Positions 1-9,846 of a DNA stretch of 64,000 bases are shown here, piece by piece. Within the stretch, counting starts at the first letter, position 1, and every line of letters begins with the position of its first letter. Made by a program: the position numbers and the translations under genes. The DNA comes from Marinoscillum sp964351625 (GTDB taxonomy: Bacteria > Bacteroidota > Bacteroidia > Cytophagales > Cyclobacteriaceae): NCBI GenBank assembly GCA_964351625.1, contig CAYGOV010000007.1, positions 62,001 to 126,000 on the forward strand, read 5' to 3'. The notes below the pieces were generated by a model. It was not told the DNA's origin and searched no databases. It worked only from the letters and a program-made list of their open reading frames with translations.

Positions 1-951
1 CTAGAGTCAACCGAGGAGTCTGACCTTCTAGAAAAAATCATTTTGACTGGTGAGTACAATGAAAATCTTCATGCTGAATTGGTGAAATATGCGCTCCTCG
101 CCGTACAAGCCTCTCTTGACCTGAAGCCTGAAATTATTCATGCGCATGATTGGGTCACCTTCAGAGCGGGAAGAATGGTGAAAAAAATCACAGGAATGCC
201 TCTTTGCCTTCATGTGCATAGTACAGAATACGATCGAAACGGAATGTACGCGCAGCCCTTTGTGATAGAAGAAGAGCAAAAGGGACTCGATGATGCAGAT
301 AAGATTTTTTGCGTAAGCGAAAAACTCAAAGAAACAGTTGTATCTAAATACAAAATCGATCCAAATAAAATCACTGTTGTCGCAAATGCGCTAAACCTTA
401 AAAGCAATCCAACGAAGAAGAATCACACGCCGAATCATATCGCTTTCGTTGGGCGACTGACGCATCAAAAAAGTCCAGCTACTTTTATTGATATAGCAAG
501 AGAGATGATTTCAAGAGGTCATGACTTCAAGTTTACGATGATTGGAGATGGTTATCTCATGGACCAGCTCAAACAAAAAATAGTAGGCACCAGCTTTGAG
601 AAACGAATCACTTTTACAGGATTTCTCGATCGACAAAAAGTACTAAGAAAATTGAATGATGTTGATCTCTTGATTATGCCTTCAAATTCAGAACCATTTG
701 GTCTAGTGGCTTTGGAAGCGATACTGAAAGGAATCCCAGTTGCAGCGGCTAAAGGTTCTGGAATCAGTGAATTTATACCAAGCATACCAGAGGTAGATCT
801 GTGGGATCTTTTTAGCTACAACAAGCTTGTAGAGCGCCTAATGACCAACATGAAATACAGGAATGAAATCATCAAGCTTTGCAGCAAAGAGGCTTCAAAA
901 CTCTCTTGGAGCAATTCATCGAACGATATTTTAGAAACTTACAAAGGTTGA
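1..951 (+). CDS. GT4 glycosyltransferase, 5' end missing
   Basis: The reading frame is open from the first base, so the gene starts upstream of the window and only the last 316 residues are visible. The fragment reads like a retaining GT4 (GlgA-like, GT-B fold) glycosyltransferase. It has a segment with HAHDW, a CVSEKLKE patch, the nucleotide-sugar region beginning HIAFVGRLTHQKSP, and the C-terminal E-x7-E type motif in SEPFGLVALEAILKG. These enzymes add a sugar from a nucleotide-sugar donor to a glycan in the cytoplasm. The acceptor cannot be told. An internal TTG at 43 is not a likely start because coding sequence continues upstream of it. Confidence 0.85.
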   Translation, partial: LESTEESDLLEKIILTGEYNENLHAELVKYALLAVQASLDLKPEIIHAHDWVTFRAGRMVKKITGMPLCLHVHSTEYDRNGMYAQPFVIEEEQKGLDDADKIFCVSEKLKETVVSKYKIDPNKITVVANALNLKSNPTKKNHTPNHIAFVGRLTHQKSPATFIDIAREMISRGHDFKFTMIGDGYLMDQLKQKIVGTSFEKRITFTGFLDRQKVLRKLNDVDLLIMPSNSEPFGLVALEAILKGIPVAAAKGSGISEFIPSIPEVDLWDLFSYNKLVERLMTNMKYRNEIIKLCSKEASKLSWSNSSNDILETYKG

Positions 952-991
952 TAGCGCTGAAAATAATTATCAAAAGACCTCCCCTTCTCCC

Positions 992-2101
992 ATGATTAGC
1001 CTCTGGGAGCAGCAGTCATTGCTAGAATATGACGTGGTGATCATTGGCGCTGGCATCACCGGTCTATCTACAGCAGCATCGTTAAAAGAAAGCAACCCTA
1101 CATTAAGCTTATTGGTAATAGAAAGAAGTGCACTCCCTTCTGGCGCGAGTACCAAAAACGCTGGTTTTGCTTGCTTTGGAAGCATCTCAGAGCTTGCTGG
1201 CGATCAGCAGGCGCTAGGTGATGAAGGTATGGTACGTTTGGTGAAAAAGCGTTGGAGTGGCCTCAAAAAAACAACAGATCGCCTTGGAGAAAAAAATATA
1301 GGGCTTCTAAGAAAGGGAGGTTATGAATTGGTCAATGAAAAATATCTTGATGACCTAGATCGAATCGAACCAATCAATAAGCTACTCGCTGATATTTTTG
1401 AAGGTCCAGTATTTTCCAATCAAAGTCAGAAAATCAAAGACTTCAAGTTTGGCAACACCAGTGCATTGATCTACAATCAATTTGAAGCACAACTCGATAC
1501 TGGTGAACTCATCAAAAGTCTTTGGAAATACTGCTCACAGCTAGGTATTCAAATTATCACAGGCACAGAAGTGACAGGTATCACTGATCAGAAAGTATTG
1601 ACTGCTAATTATACTTTCAAAGCTAAAGCAATAGCGATTTGCACCAATGCCTTCACCAATACTTTGCTCAAGGATCAAATAGATCTAAAACCTGGCAGAG
1701 GAATGGTCATGCTAGTAAAACCTAAATCTCCCACTGACATTTCTGGTACATTTCATTATGATGAGGGCTACTACTATTTCAGAGACTATCACGGCAAATT
1801 GATATTTGGGGGAGGGAGAAATCTGGCTCTGGTTGAAGAAGCCACTGCAGTTTTTGGAATAAACCCGCTAATAGAAGAAAAACTCCTAAGTGATCTCAAG
1901 GAAATAATACTCCCAAATCAGGACTTTGAAATAGAAATGAAGTGGTCAGGAATTATGGCTTTTGGCCCAAACAAAGAACCTGTAATTGGTAAAACTGTCG
2001 ATATGATCTATATGGGTGTAAGATTAGGTGGAATGGGCGTGGCTCTTGGAAGTATGGTTGGCGAAGAATTGGCTGAGCTAATACTTCAGGAGCGTTTTTG
2101 A
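992..2101 (+). CDS. FAD-dependent amino-acid-oxidase-like oxidoreductase (DAO family)
   Basis: This 369-residue protein has an N-terminal Rossmann FAD motif (G19-A-G21-I-T-G24 after a YDVVII strand). It ends with the second FAD-contact segment typical of the DAO/DadA/glycine-oxidase family (GVRLGGMGVALGSMVGEELA). The family oxidises the C-N bond of amino acids or N-methyl amines and passes electrons to oxygen or quinone. The substrate is not evident. It lies 40 bp after the glycosyltransferase and 38 bp before the antiporter on the same strand, so co-transcription is possible. ATG at 992 is the first usable start. Confidence 0.85.
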   Translation: MISLWEQQSLLEYDVVIIGAGITGLSTAASLKESNPTLSLLVIERSALPSGASTKNAGFACFGSISELAGDQQALGDEGMVRLVKKRWSGLKKTTDRLGEKNIGLLRKGGYELVNEKYLDDLDRIEPINKLLADIFEGPVFSNQSQKIKDFKFGNTSALIYNQFEAQLDTGELIKSLWKYCSQLGIQIITGTEVTGITDQKVLTANYTFKAKAIAICTNAFTNTLLKDQIDLKPGRGMVMLVKPKSPTDISGTFHYDEGYYYFRDYHGKLIFGGGRNLALVEEATAVFGINPLIEEKLLSDLKEIILPNQDFEIEMKWSGIMAFGPNKEPVIGKTVDMIYMGVRLGGMGVALGSMVGEELAELILQERF

Positions 2102-2139
2102 ATTTTGTGTTATCTTTTCGGTTTGCAAAAAAGTAATTA

Positions 2140-3579
2140 ATGGCTATCAAGCGTGATCCGAGTCTCTTCGAGGCTTTTATACCAGTTCTATTTCTTATTA
2201 TTCTACTGTCTATCAACGTAGGAATCTTTGGTGATTCGGCGCTGGACGGCTCTAATCAGATCGTATTGATTCTTTCCGCTACGGTTGGTGCTTTGGTTGC
2301 TGGCAGACTGGGATATCGCTGGAGCGAAATCCAGGACGGAATAGTAAAGAGCATAAGCTCTGCTATGACTTCATTGCTCATACTATTCCTTATTGGCTCT
2401 TTGGCTGGCTCTTGGCTTTTGAGTGGTATTGTTCCTGCTATGATCTATTATGGCCTACAAATTCTCAATCCTACGATCTTCTTGGTAGCTGCATGTATTG
2501 TTTGCTCCATAGTCTCCTTGGCTACTGGTAGCTCATGGACTACAGCAGCTACAGTAGGCATTGCTTTGATTGGCATAGGTAAAGCACTCGGAATCTCAGA
2601 AGGGATGATTGCTGGTGCAATTTTATCAGGCGCATACTTCGGTGATAAGATGTCTCCACTTTCAGATACGACTAATCTTGCCCCAGCTATGGCAGGCACG
2701 GACCTCTTCACGCACATTAGGTACATGACCATCACTACTGTGCCATCCATATTAATTGCTTTAGTCATTTTCTTAATTCTTGGCTTTACAAGTACTTCAA
2801 CAGGAGCAGCCGTAGATACACAAGTAATTCTCGACGCAATAGATGATAGATTCTATATTTCTGGTTGGCTTTTTATAGTCCCAGCAGTCCTTGTGACTTT
2901 GATACTCCGAAAGATGCCAGCCATCCCTGCCCTCATGGTAGGTGTCTTCTTGGGTTCTCTTTTTGCAATTATTTTTCAGCCAGATTTAGTAGCAGAAATT
3001 GGGGGCAGCGCTACAGCTGAAGGATTTTTTATAGGCACCATGAAATCACTTTATGGAGATATTTCCATTGTGACTAATAATGACTTGGTGAATGATCTTC
3101 TCAGTTCAGGGGGTATGTCGGGAATGCTTGGGACTATTTGGCTCATCATCACCGCTATGGTATTTGGTGGAGTGATGGAAAGTGCTGGTATGCTCCGAAG
3201 AATTGCAAAAGCCATTATTTCTAAGGTGAATTCTACAGGCGCTCTGATTTCATCTACAGTAGGTACTTGTCTCTTTTTCAATATTACAGCTTCAGATCAG
3301 TACCTTGCCATCGTGGTTCCAGGAAGAATGTATGCTGATATCTATAAGCAAAAAGGACTGGCGCCTGAAAATCTTAGTAGATCATTAGAAGATTCGGGAA
3401 CGGTTACTTCTGTATTAATTCCGTGGAATACTTGTGGGGCCTATCATTCTAGTGTTCTTGGAGTATCTACTCTTACATTTGCACCTTATTGTTTCTTCAA
3501 TATAATCAGCCCTATTATGACCATAGTCGTTGGCTACCTCGGTTATAAAATCAAAAAACTCACACCAACTAAGGCCTAG
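2140..3579 (+). CDS. nhaC: Na+/H+ antiporter, NhaC family
   Basis: A 479-residue polytopic membrane protein with about a dozen hydrophobic segments. The sequence FGDKMSPLSDTTNLAPAMAG near residue 170 is the signature region of NhaC-type sodium/proton antiporters, and a second half-motif SGVLGVSTLTFAPYCFFN sits near the C-terminus. It should exchange Na+ (or another monovalent cation) for protons across the inner membrane, which fits a marine or halotolerant life. Substrate specificity is inferred from the family; some members move malate/lactate together with Na+. Confidence 0.85.
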   Translation: MAIKRDPSLFEAFIPVLFLIILLSINVGIFGDSALDGSNQIVLILSATVGALVAGRLGYRWSEIQDGIVKSISSAMTSLLILFLIGSLAGSWLLSGIVPAMIYYGLQILNPTIFLVAACIVCSIVSLATGSSWTTAATVGIALIGIGKALGISEGMIAGAILSGAYFGDKMSPLSDTTNLAPAMAGTDLFTHIRYMTITTVPSILIALVIFLILGFTSTSTGAAVDTQVILDAIDDRFYISGWLFIVPAVLVTLILRKMPAIPALMVGVFLGSLFAIIFQPDLVAEIGGSATAEGFFIGTMKSLYGDISIVTNNDLVNDLLSSGGMSGMLGTIWLIITAMVFGGVMESAGMLRRIAKAIISKVNSTGALISSTVGTCLFFNITASDQYLAIVVPGRMYADIYKQKGLAPENLSRSLEDSGTVTSVLIPWNTCGAYHSSVLGVSTLTFAPYCFFNIISPIMTIVVGYLGYKIKKLTPTKA

Positions 3580-3583
3580 TCAA

Positions 3584-4165
3584 ATGTTTGTAAACTCCAT
3601 TGATAAAGAAGAAGTCAAATTACTGCCATTGGTGAAGTTTGAAGGTGAAATTCATGTCATAAGCAATAAAGAGGAAGCATTTGAGATAATACGATCACTT
3701 CAAAATGAATCATTTCTAGGCTTTGACACAGAGACCAAGCCTACCTTCAACAAAGGAGAGTACAACCACACAGCGCTCATTCAGTTTTCAACATTGACAG
3801 ACGCCTACCTTTTCAGAATAAATGAAATGGGACTTATCTCACCTTTGAAAATGCTGATGGAAGATCCCTCGGTGGTCAAAATCGGTATTAGTATTCGCGA
3901 TGACCTGAAAGAATTGAGAGCATTCAGTCCATTCAATCCTAATGGCTTTTTAGACCTCAATGATATTGCTAAATCTTTAGGTATTACTCAGATTGGCATG
4001 CGAAGCTTGGCTGGAATTTTCCTTGGTGAGCGCATCTCCAAAAACAAACAAACTTCTAATTGGGAAACACAGGAACTGACCCTTGCACAGCAAACCTATG
4101 CAGCAACCGACGCGTGGATCTGCCTGAAGATGTACAAGCTTCTGCAAAGCAAAAACGTAATCTAA
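3584..4165 (+). CDS. 3'-5' exonuclease, RNase D-like DEDDy family
   Basis: With the ATG at 3584 the product has 193 residues; a start at 3530 would overlap the antiporter by 50 bp and is less likely. The three exonuclease motifs are visible: ExoI FDTETKP (D48, E50), ExoII with IRDDLKE, and ExoIII YAATDAW, whose tyrosine makes it DEDDy. It lacks the C-terminal HRDC domains of full RNase D, so it is a stand-alone exonuclease domain like those common in Bacteroidota. It should remove nucleotides from 3' ends of DNA or RNA; the substrate is unknown. Its stop overlaps the convergent yigZ-like gene by 4 bp. Confidence 0.85.
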   Translation: MFVNSIDKEEVKLLPLVKFEGEIHVISNKEEAFEIIRSLQNESFLGFDTETKPTFNKGEYNHTALIQFSTLTDAYLFRINEMGLISPLKMLMEDPSVVKIGISIRDDLKELRAFSPFNPNGFLDLNDIAKSLGITQIGMRSLAGIFLGERISKNKQTSNWETQELTLAQQTYAATDAWICLKMYKLLQSKNVI

Positions 4166-4767
4166 TCGATCATCTGCTCTATTTTCACAGATGGTATCAA
4201 TACAAATTTTTCTCTGAGGGTAGTGACGTCTTCATCCAAGACATCCATCAGAAATTTGCATGAATCGGTAAATTCTTTGTCAATATAGATGAGTTGAAAG
4301 CCTCCAAGGATTTGCTCTACAGCGCTGGTGACATTATAGTCAAATGAAAGATTCATCCTTGTTAAAGAATGAATGGTCAAGATTTTGGCTTTAGCTAAAG
4401 CATCCTCTGCAGCTATTTTATATGCCGAAATAAGTCCCCCCACTCCGAGTTTTGTCCCTCCGAAATAGCGCACAACCACTACCAAACAGTTGGTCAAATT
4501 CTTGGATCTGATCTGACCAAGTATGGGATCACCCGCACTGTGATTTGGTTCTCCATCATCATTGGCACGATAGGCCTGCTCCTTCAATCCGACGATATAT
4601 GCATAGCAATGATGTCGTGCATCATAATATTGAACACGCAAGTCATTAAGGTGACGATTGATTTCCTCTTCGTCTTTTACTGGAAAGGAAAAGGACAGAA
4701 ACTTACTCCCTTTCTCCTTGTAATAACCTTCGGTAGGATCTTGAATAGTGAAGAATTTATTGAACAC
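4162..4767 (-). CDS. YigZ/IMPACT family protein
   Basis: This 201-residue protein matches the UPF0029/YigZ family over its full length. The conserved core reads YDARHHCYAYIVG, then DDGEPNHSAGDPIL, then VVVVRYFGGTKLGVGGLI. The C-terminal part corresponds to the DUF1949 domain. Family members are linked to translation control in eukaryotes (IMPACT), but the bacterial role is not settled. The start codon is GTG at 4767. It may share a transcript with the TPR gene upstream (gap of 9 bp). Confidence 0.9.
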   Translation of the reverse strand: MFNKFFTIQDPTEGYYKEKGSKFLSFSFPVKDEEEINRHLNDLRVQYYDARHHCYAYIVGLKEQAYRANDDGEPNHSAGDPILGQIRSKNLTNCLVVVVRYFGGTKLGVGGLISAYKIAAEDALAKAKILTIHSLTRMNLSFDYNVTSAVEQILGGFQLIYIDKEFTDSCKFLMDVLDEDVTTLREKFVLIPSVKIEQMID

Positions 4768-4776
4768 AGTTCAAAT

Positions 4777-5895
4777 CTATATTTTATCGAGGAGAGCATT
4801 TGCTTCGTCCTTCAACGCTTCAGACTCGCTATCAGAAAGCACATTCTCCAAATGCTCTATTGCCAATAATTTTTCTCCTCTTGCTATATAGATTCTTGAA
4901 AGTCCTAGTCTTGCCATATCACGGGAGTATTCTGCATGACCTTCTATAAGTTCACCGAGCAATAATGTCTTACTATAATAGTTAAAAGCATCATTTGGTT
5001 GATTTTTCACCTTTTCTAAATAGTAGCCATAAAACATATGACCTGACATTTTGTAATACGGTCGACTCTCAGAAATAAGTTCATTTATCATCTTGATAGG
5101 CGCCTTTGCAAAGTCCTTAGGATTCGCCAGCGACTCTAAAAGCTTAGTTTGAATGTAGATGTTGTTTGGATATTTTTTATTTATCTCCCAAAGATATTGC
5201 TGAGCCTTATTTGGCTGATATTCATAACGGAGATAGATATAACCCATGTAGATATATGCTTCTACGTTAGTAAGTACAGCTTTTTCAGTCGCTTCGTGAA
5301 TTTGCTCAAGCCCCAATTTGGTATTGCCACTTTTGAAAAACCAAAGAAAGGGCTTGTAAATGGGGTATTTCTCAGGGTACTTTTCACGAAAATAATTGTA
5401 TACCCCGCTAGTCAACAAAAACTCTGGAATGCTATCCGATAGTTCAAATCCCTTTTTCACCAAATCATAAGCTTTACCAGCCTCGCTTAGTGCTTTCATA
5501 TAATGCCCATCATCTGCATAATACTCAGCCAGTAATCCTCGAGCAGACATTTCAAAGAAAATAGCCTCTGGATGGGTTTGCCTACCTCCATCCATGGCAG
5601 CTGACAGGCGTATCACTTCTCTTAGTTCGTAAGTGAAATCACGAAATATGGTATCTGCTGTCACTATTGGGATGTATTTCCAAAGTATTTTCAAAGCCTG
5701 CATCATCGGCACTGCAGGATGCTCAGGTAGAGTCGCCTCCACCTTTTTGATATAATAATCAGCCGTATCCATCTCTAAATTATAAATGGACTCCACACCT
5801 TTCTTGACCAATTGCATGTTATTCGGATTATCAAACAACTGCGCAGAGCTAATTAGGCTATGGAAAATAAAAATGGCTAAGGCGACTTTTTTCAA
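4777..5895 (-). CDS. Secreted TPR-like protein of unknown function
   Basis: The 372-residue product starts with a signal peptide (KKVALAIFIFHSLISSAQ) and is otherwise mostly helical with repeated TPR-like pairs, for example EAYIYMGYIYLRYEYQPNKA and RLGLSRIYIARGEKLLAIEH. It is probably a periplasmic scaffold or tracking protein. The start is TTG, because an in-frame TAG lies immediately upstream and there is no ATG near the signal peptide. It is followed 9 bp later by the YigZ-family gene. I do not recognise a specific family. Confidence 0.75.
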   Translation of the reverse strand: MKKVALAIFIFHSLISSAQLFDNPNNMQLVKKGVESIYNLEMDTADYYIKKVEATLPEHPAVPMMQALKILWKYIPIVTADTIFRDFTYELREVIRLSAAMDGGRQTHPEAIFFEMSARGLLAEYYADDGHYMKALSEAGKAYDLVKKGFELSDSIPEFLLTSGVYNYFREKYPEKYPIYKPFLWFFKSGNTKLGLEQIHEATEKAVLTNVEAYIYMGYIYLRYEYQPNKAQQYLWEINKKYPNNIYIQTKLLESLANPKDFAKAPIKMINELISESRPYYKMSGHMFYGYYLEKVKNQPNDAFNYYSKTLLLGELIEGHAEYSRDMARLGLSRIYIARGEKLLAIEHLENVLSDSESEALKDEANALLDKI

Positions 5896-6035
5896 CTATG
5901 CTAATTGATAGAATTAATTGTACTTAATCTAGTGGCAATTTAATTGAACTACTCCTAACGGAAAACCGAATCATGAGTAACTTTATGACACTTCTTTTTA
6001 CGGAAAGGGTGAAATAAGGATCGATTAAATAACAA

Positions 6036-6869
6036 ATGATCTACGCAAGTAATGAATATGCCTCCGCCCAGCCCTATGAGAATTTCAAAAAATTCGAATA
6101 TGATGGTTTCACTATTGCCTTTGACTTAATTGAGGAATTAGCAATCAGCCTTCCATTCAGCCCTGCAGGGTCTATGACGTACTCAGGTATTTCGAAAGAA
6201 CCGTTTTCAAAAGTAATTAAATTGATAGAAGCTCAATTGTTGCAGCTGGGCATCAAAAATGTAGTAATTACACGTCCTATTGAATGCTACCATCCAGTAC
6301 CAATGAATTATTTCTACGAAGCTGGATATGCTGAGAATACACGAGAAATAGCGCATTACCTGCCTATAGATGATTCCTTTGCTTCGCAAATTCACCTTAT
6401 GCAAAAGCGAAAGCTGGCGAAACTCGATGAAATCACTTTTGAAGTTGGGTCAATTGACCAACTAATGGAAGTTTACGATTTTATCGCTGGATGTCGAGTG
6501 GCTCAAAATATCCCTTTGAATATCTCATTTGCCAAACTTGAAACACTGTTTACCCTATTGCCTGACCATTACCATCTACATACTGCGAGACTGAATGGTG
6601 AGCTAATAGCTGCTTGCATCATGGTAAAAGCCACAGATAGAGTAGTCTATTATTTCTTGCCAGCGACTAGTGCAAAACACAAAACGTCCAGCCCCATGGT
6701 GGGACTGATTAATCACATGTATTCCCATTATCAACAATTGGGCTTTGAATATTTAGATTTTGGAATCTCCTCAGAAAACGGCAAACCCCAAAAAAATCTA
6801 ATCACTTTCAAGGAGCGCATGGGTGGAATCAGAAGTGATCGCGTGACCTTTTCAAAAAATCTAAAGTAG
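6036..6869 (+). CDS. FemAB/GNAT-like acyltransferase
   Basis: A 277-residue soluble protein. The C-terminal half reads as a GNAT-fold acyltransferase: HTARLNGELIAACIMVK forms the central strands, then YYFLPATS, then GFEYLDFGISSENG and a closing FKERMGG. Such FemAB/BioF2-like proteins occur in exopolysaccharide clusters and transfer acyl or aminoacyl groups. Its neighbours are glycosyltransferases and a sulfotransferase, so acylation of a surface glycan is a fair guess. The substrate is inferred only from context. It overlaps the convergent GT4 gene by 9 bp at the 3' end. Confidence 0.7.
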   Translation: MIYASNEYASAQPYENFKKFEYDGFTIAFDLIEELAISLPFSPAGSMTYSGISKEPFSKVIKLIEAQLLQLGIKNVVITRPIECYHPVPMNYFYEAGYAENTREIAHYLPIDDSFASQIHLMQKRKLAKLDEITFEVGSIDQLMEVYDFIAGCRVAQNIPLNISFAKLETLFTLLPDHYHLHTARLNGELIAACIMVKATDRVVYYFLPATSAKHKTSSPMVGLINHMYSHYQQLGFEYLDFGISSENGKPQKNLITFKERMGGIRSDRVTFSKNLK

Positions 6870-8042
6870 ACTTCTTAGCTGATTTTCTAGTAGGGAAATA
6901 GTTCTTTCAGTACCGTATTTTCTATCAAAAGAAGTTCTCACAGCAAGTTTTTGGAAGCGATCACTTAGTGACATTTCCTGTAATGCATCGGCAATATCAA
7001 TCGCTTCAAAAGGTAAAACCTGACCAAGCTCTTGGTCAATCATGACCTTCGCTCCTGGCCAATCAGTGGATAATATTGGCAGGCCGCAAGCAATCGCCTC
7101 TAACATCGCCACTGGTTGATTTTCATGCTTGCTCGTACTTAGAAAAATGTTTGATTTTTGATAATGTTCGCGTACTATAAACCGCCCACATTCACCATAA
7201 AAATGAACTTCTTCTTCAATATTGAGTTTGGAAGAAAGTTTATTCAAACTAGATAATTCCTCTCCTGCTCCTAGAATTGAAAGTTGGAAAGGCACTCCTC
7301 GCTTTTTAAGCACTGCCATAGCTTGTAGCATTAAAGGGTAATTTTTCTGAGCTGTTAATCGCCCAACCGCTACCAATATTAACTTTTCATTTCCTATAGT
7401 TTTCTCCGGCACATTCCAATAATCATCATCGATAAAGTTGCAAGTCATCTCCGATTTGATTTCATATTTGCTCAGCATTGTTCGAAGATGGTCACTCACC
7501 GCCAACGTGAGATTTGTAGCCTTCAGCGGAGGCAAGACCCATTTTCCAAAATCATGCTTATAACTAAGCATAGGAAACGGACTCATATGCTCCACAATCA
7601 CATAAGGGATATTATACTTCTGAGCTAGCTTATGTGCAACATAGCCTCCTGGATGAGACACTTGAGCAAATAGCAAATCTGGTTTCCCGAAATAGCTAAT
7701 ATGACGCTGAAGACTTTCTTCGCTTGCCTTTACAATGCCATCAATATTTCCTCCTGCGATACGACGCATCCAAGTAAGTGCTGGTGTGAAAAATTCCACA
7801 CAGTTTGGGCGCAAAGCATGGTCGCGCTGCTTCAAAGGCAACTTAGAAAAAAGTTTAAATAAAGCTTCAAGTGGTGCTGTAGGCTTGAGCCAAAGAAGTG
7901 GTTCATGTGAACCCCAAAGACATATCCCTATTTTCCAATCTTCTCTTTTTGCTGCCAGTATTTCTGCTTGTTCTTTGAAGAAAATCCCCGTAGAAGGAAA
8001 ATCATCACTCGGATACCAGGATGGGATGATGAAAAGGTTCAT
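6861..8042 (-). CDS. GT4 glycosyltransferase
   Basis: A 393-residue GT-B protein with the N-terminal NLFIIPSWYPSDDFPSTGIFFKEQ, a feature of GT4 enzymes of surface polysaccharide synthesis. The donor-binding half carries LILVAVGRLTAQKNYPLMLQA and the C-terminal STSKHENQPVAMLEAIACG. It adds a sugar to a growing cell-surface glycan in the cytoplasm. Its start overlaps the stop of the sulfotransferase gene by 4 bp, so the two are translated from one message. Confidence 0.88.
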   Translation of the reverse strand: MNLFIIPSWYPSDDFPSTGIFFKEQAEILAAKREDWKIGICLWGSHEPLLWLKPTAPLEALFKLFSKLPLKQRDHALRPNCVEFFTPALTWMRRIAGGNIDGIVKASEESLQRHISYFGKPDLLFAQVSHPGGYVAHKLAQKYNIPYVIVEHMSPFPMLSYKHDFGKWVLPPLKATNLTLAVSDHLRTMLSKYEIKSEMTCNFIDDDYWNVPEKTIGNEKLILVAVGRLTAQKNYPLMLQAMAVLKKRGVPFQLSILGAGEELSSLNKLSSKLNIEEEVHFYGECGRFIVREHYQKSNIFLSTSKHENQPVAMLEAIACGLPILSTDWPGAKVMIDQELGQVLPFEAIDIADALQEMSLSDRFQKLAVRTSFDRKYGTERTISLLENQLRSLL

Positions 8043-8953
8043 ATGTATTTGAATCTTTCGAGACCTGTTTTAATGGTTTTCTCGACAGCCGACAGTTCAT
8101 TTCCCTCCAGCGAAGACATGTAGTTGCCTATCGAGGAGTCAAAGACTGGTTTTACCAAATTGGCATGCTGAGGCTCAGAGTAGAGATCATTCTTTGGTTT
8201 CTCTTTATGAAAATCCAACATTCTTTGCTGAAAATCCACTCCCAGAAATTGGCAAATCTCGGATAATACCTCTGTTGGGTTGTTGACTAAATCTTCATAC
8301 TGTACACATTTCACTTCAGTGTGCTTAGCTAGCCAGTCATACTTTTCAATGGCATTCATCCAATGTTTTACCGCAAGATTTGGATCTGAAAGTTTACCTA
8401 AATAGTCTCCACCTCTTTTATAAGAAGCCACTACATCACGTCCATCACGTATCAAGAAAATATATTTAGCCTTAGGAAAAACTGAATAAATCTCAGGGAT
8501 ATAAAGTGTATTGAGTGGAGTAGTATCTCCCCACTTCTTAAAGACACGAATTTTATTACCATACGCGCGGTACACTTGATCTATAAGCAACTGGAGACTT
8601 TTATCGGAAGACTCATTCAACTTTCTGAAGATTTCATCAGGCCCAAATTCCCAAGTATGACTCCCTGTGGAAGGCAACAGTTCCCCGATGATGATTTTTA
8701 GCAAATCTCGCCAAATTAAAAAGTTGTAAAGTTTGAATTTGATGATGCTATTGCCAAGAAAGTACTGCTCTGAAGGCAGAAAAAGCTCATCATGACCATT
8801 GAGCATTCTATTGAGCATGGTGCTGCCATTTCGGCCAGATCCAAAAATAAAAAATGGCTGCTCAAAATTCAGATTGGATGAATGTACAGGATATTTACGA
8901 GGAAGAAAATCCGAGATATACTGTAATCGTCTGGCTAATTTTATTCTCCTCAT
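8039..8953 (-). CDS. Sulfotransferase family protein
   Basis: A 304-residue protein with the PAPS-binding P-loop-like motif FIFGSGRNGSTMLNRML near the N-terminus. A later RDGRDVVASYKRGG segment matches the 3'-phosphate-binding region of sulfotransferases. It should transfer sulfate from PAPS to a hydroxyl or amino group. It sits head-to-tail with a GT4 gene and divergent from a GT2 gene, so the likely acceptor is an extracellular or lipid-linked glycan. That acceptor is inferred from context only. Confidence 0.85.
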   Translation of the reverse strand: MRRIKLARRLQYISDFLPRKYPVHSSNLNFEQPFFIFGSGRNGSTMLNRMLNGHDELFLPSEQYFLGNSIIKFKLYNFLIWRDLLKIIIGELLPSTGSHTWEFGPDEIFRKLNESSDKSLQLLIDQVYRAYGNKIRVFKKWGDTTPLNTLYIPEIYSVFPKAKYIFLIRDGRDVVASYKRGGDYLGKLSDPNLAVKHWMNAIEKYDWLAKHTEVKCVQYEDLVNNPTEVLSEICQFLGVDFQQRMLDFHKEKPKNDLYSEPQHANLVKPVFDSSIGNYMSSLEGNELSAVEKTIKTGLERFKYI

Positions 8954-8976
8954 ATTTGTGATTGCTACGGAAATTT

Positions 8977-9846
8977 ATGGATTCTCAGCCTTTAGTTTCA
9001 ATAATCTGTCTTTGTTATAACCAAAAAAAATATGTGGGAGCGGCTATACGCTCTGCGTTGGCTCAAACCTATGCCCACATCGAACTGATCGTAGTGGATG
9101 ACGGCAGCTCAGATGGTAGCAAGGAAGAAATCTATAAAGAACTTTATGGTAAGTCAATTGAATTCATAGATATACCTGAAAATATTGGAAACTGTGCAGC
9201 CTTCAATAAAGGACTAGCTCGCAGCTCAGGCGAATACATTTTAGATCTTGCAGCCGACGATCTATTGCTTCCAATGCGCGTTGAAATTGGCCTTCAAGAT
9301 TTTGCAGCGGCTGGGCCAAAAGCAGGAGTACATTTTTCAGATGCCTTTATCGTAGATGAAGAAGGACAACCACTTGGCACGCATTACTCAAGAGATAAAG
9401 ACGGGAAATTAGTAACTGCTGTACCAACGGGTGATGTGTATTTAGAGCTAATCGGAAAATATTTCATCTGCCCTCCTACCATGATGTTTAAGCGAGAGGT
9501 CTTGGATCAAATTGGAGGCTACGATGAAACTTTGGCTTATGAAGACTTTGATTTTTGGATTCGCTCCTCACGAAACTTTGAATATATTTTCAATCGAGCG
9601 CCTCTCACCAAAAAGAGAATCGTTCGAAATTCGGATTCTCAGAGACAATTTGCTTTTCGCTCCAAACACAGCTATTCCACTTTTCGGGTTTGTCAGAAAA
9701 TATTTCATTTAAATCAGACCATAGAGGAAGACCATGCACTCGTAAAGCGATGTTGGTACGAGTTCCGCTTGGCAGCTAAAACTTTCAATTTTTCACTACT
9801 TTCTAAGTATTTCCAATTAATAATGGCAACAAAAAATCGTATCTAA
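8977..9846 (+). CDS. GT2 glycosyltransferase
   Basis: Starting at ATG 8977 the product has 289 residues; a TTG five codons upstream is less likely. The GT-A fold signature is clear: PLVSIICLCYNQ, then IELIVVDDGSSDGS (first Asp pair), then YILDLAADDLLLP in the DxD position, and YEDFDFWIRSSR, the acceptor-site ED motif. It is an inverting family 2 enzyme that extends a surface glycan. Only 23 bp separate it from the divergent sulfotransferase gene, so both promoters must overlap the coding starts. Its stop overlaps the next, convergent gene by 4 bp. Confidence 0.88.
   Translation: MDSQPLVSIICLCYNQKKYVGAAIRSALAQTYAHIELIVVDDGSSDGSKEEIYKELYGKSIEFIDIPENIGNCAAFNKGLARSSGEYILDLAADDLLLPMRVEIGLQDFAAAGPKAGVHFSDAFIVDEEGQPLGTHYSRDKDGKLVTAVPTGDVYLELIGKYFICPPTMMFKREVLDQIGGYDETLAYEDFDFWIRSSRNFEYIFNRAPLTKKRIVRNSDSQRQFAFRSKHSYSTFRVCQKIFHLNQTIEEDHALVKRCWYEFRLAAKTFNFSLLSKYFQLIMATKNRI

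Noticed and set aside
3530..3583. Upstream start for the exonuclease at 3530
   Set aside because: It would overlap the antiporter gene by 50 bp with residues unlike the family, while ATG 3584 lies just behind the antiporter stop.
5896..6035. Possible regulator site from TGAG/TGACA words near 5974-5990
   Set aside because: The spacing is 12 bp with poor matches, so it does not resemble the phased array at 46272.
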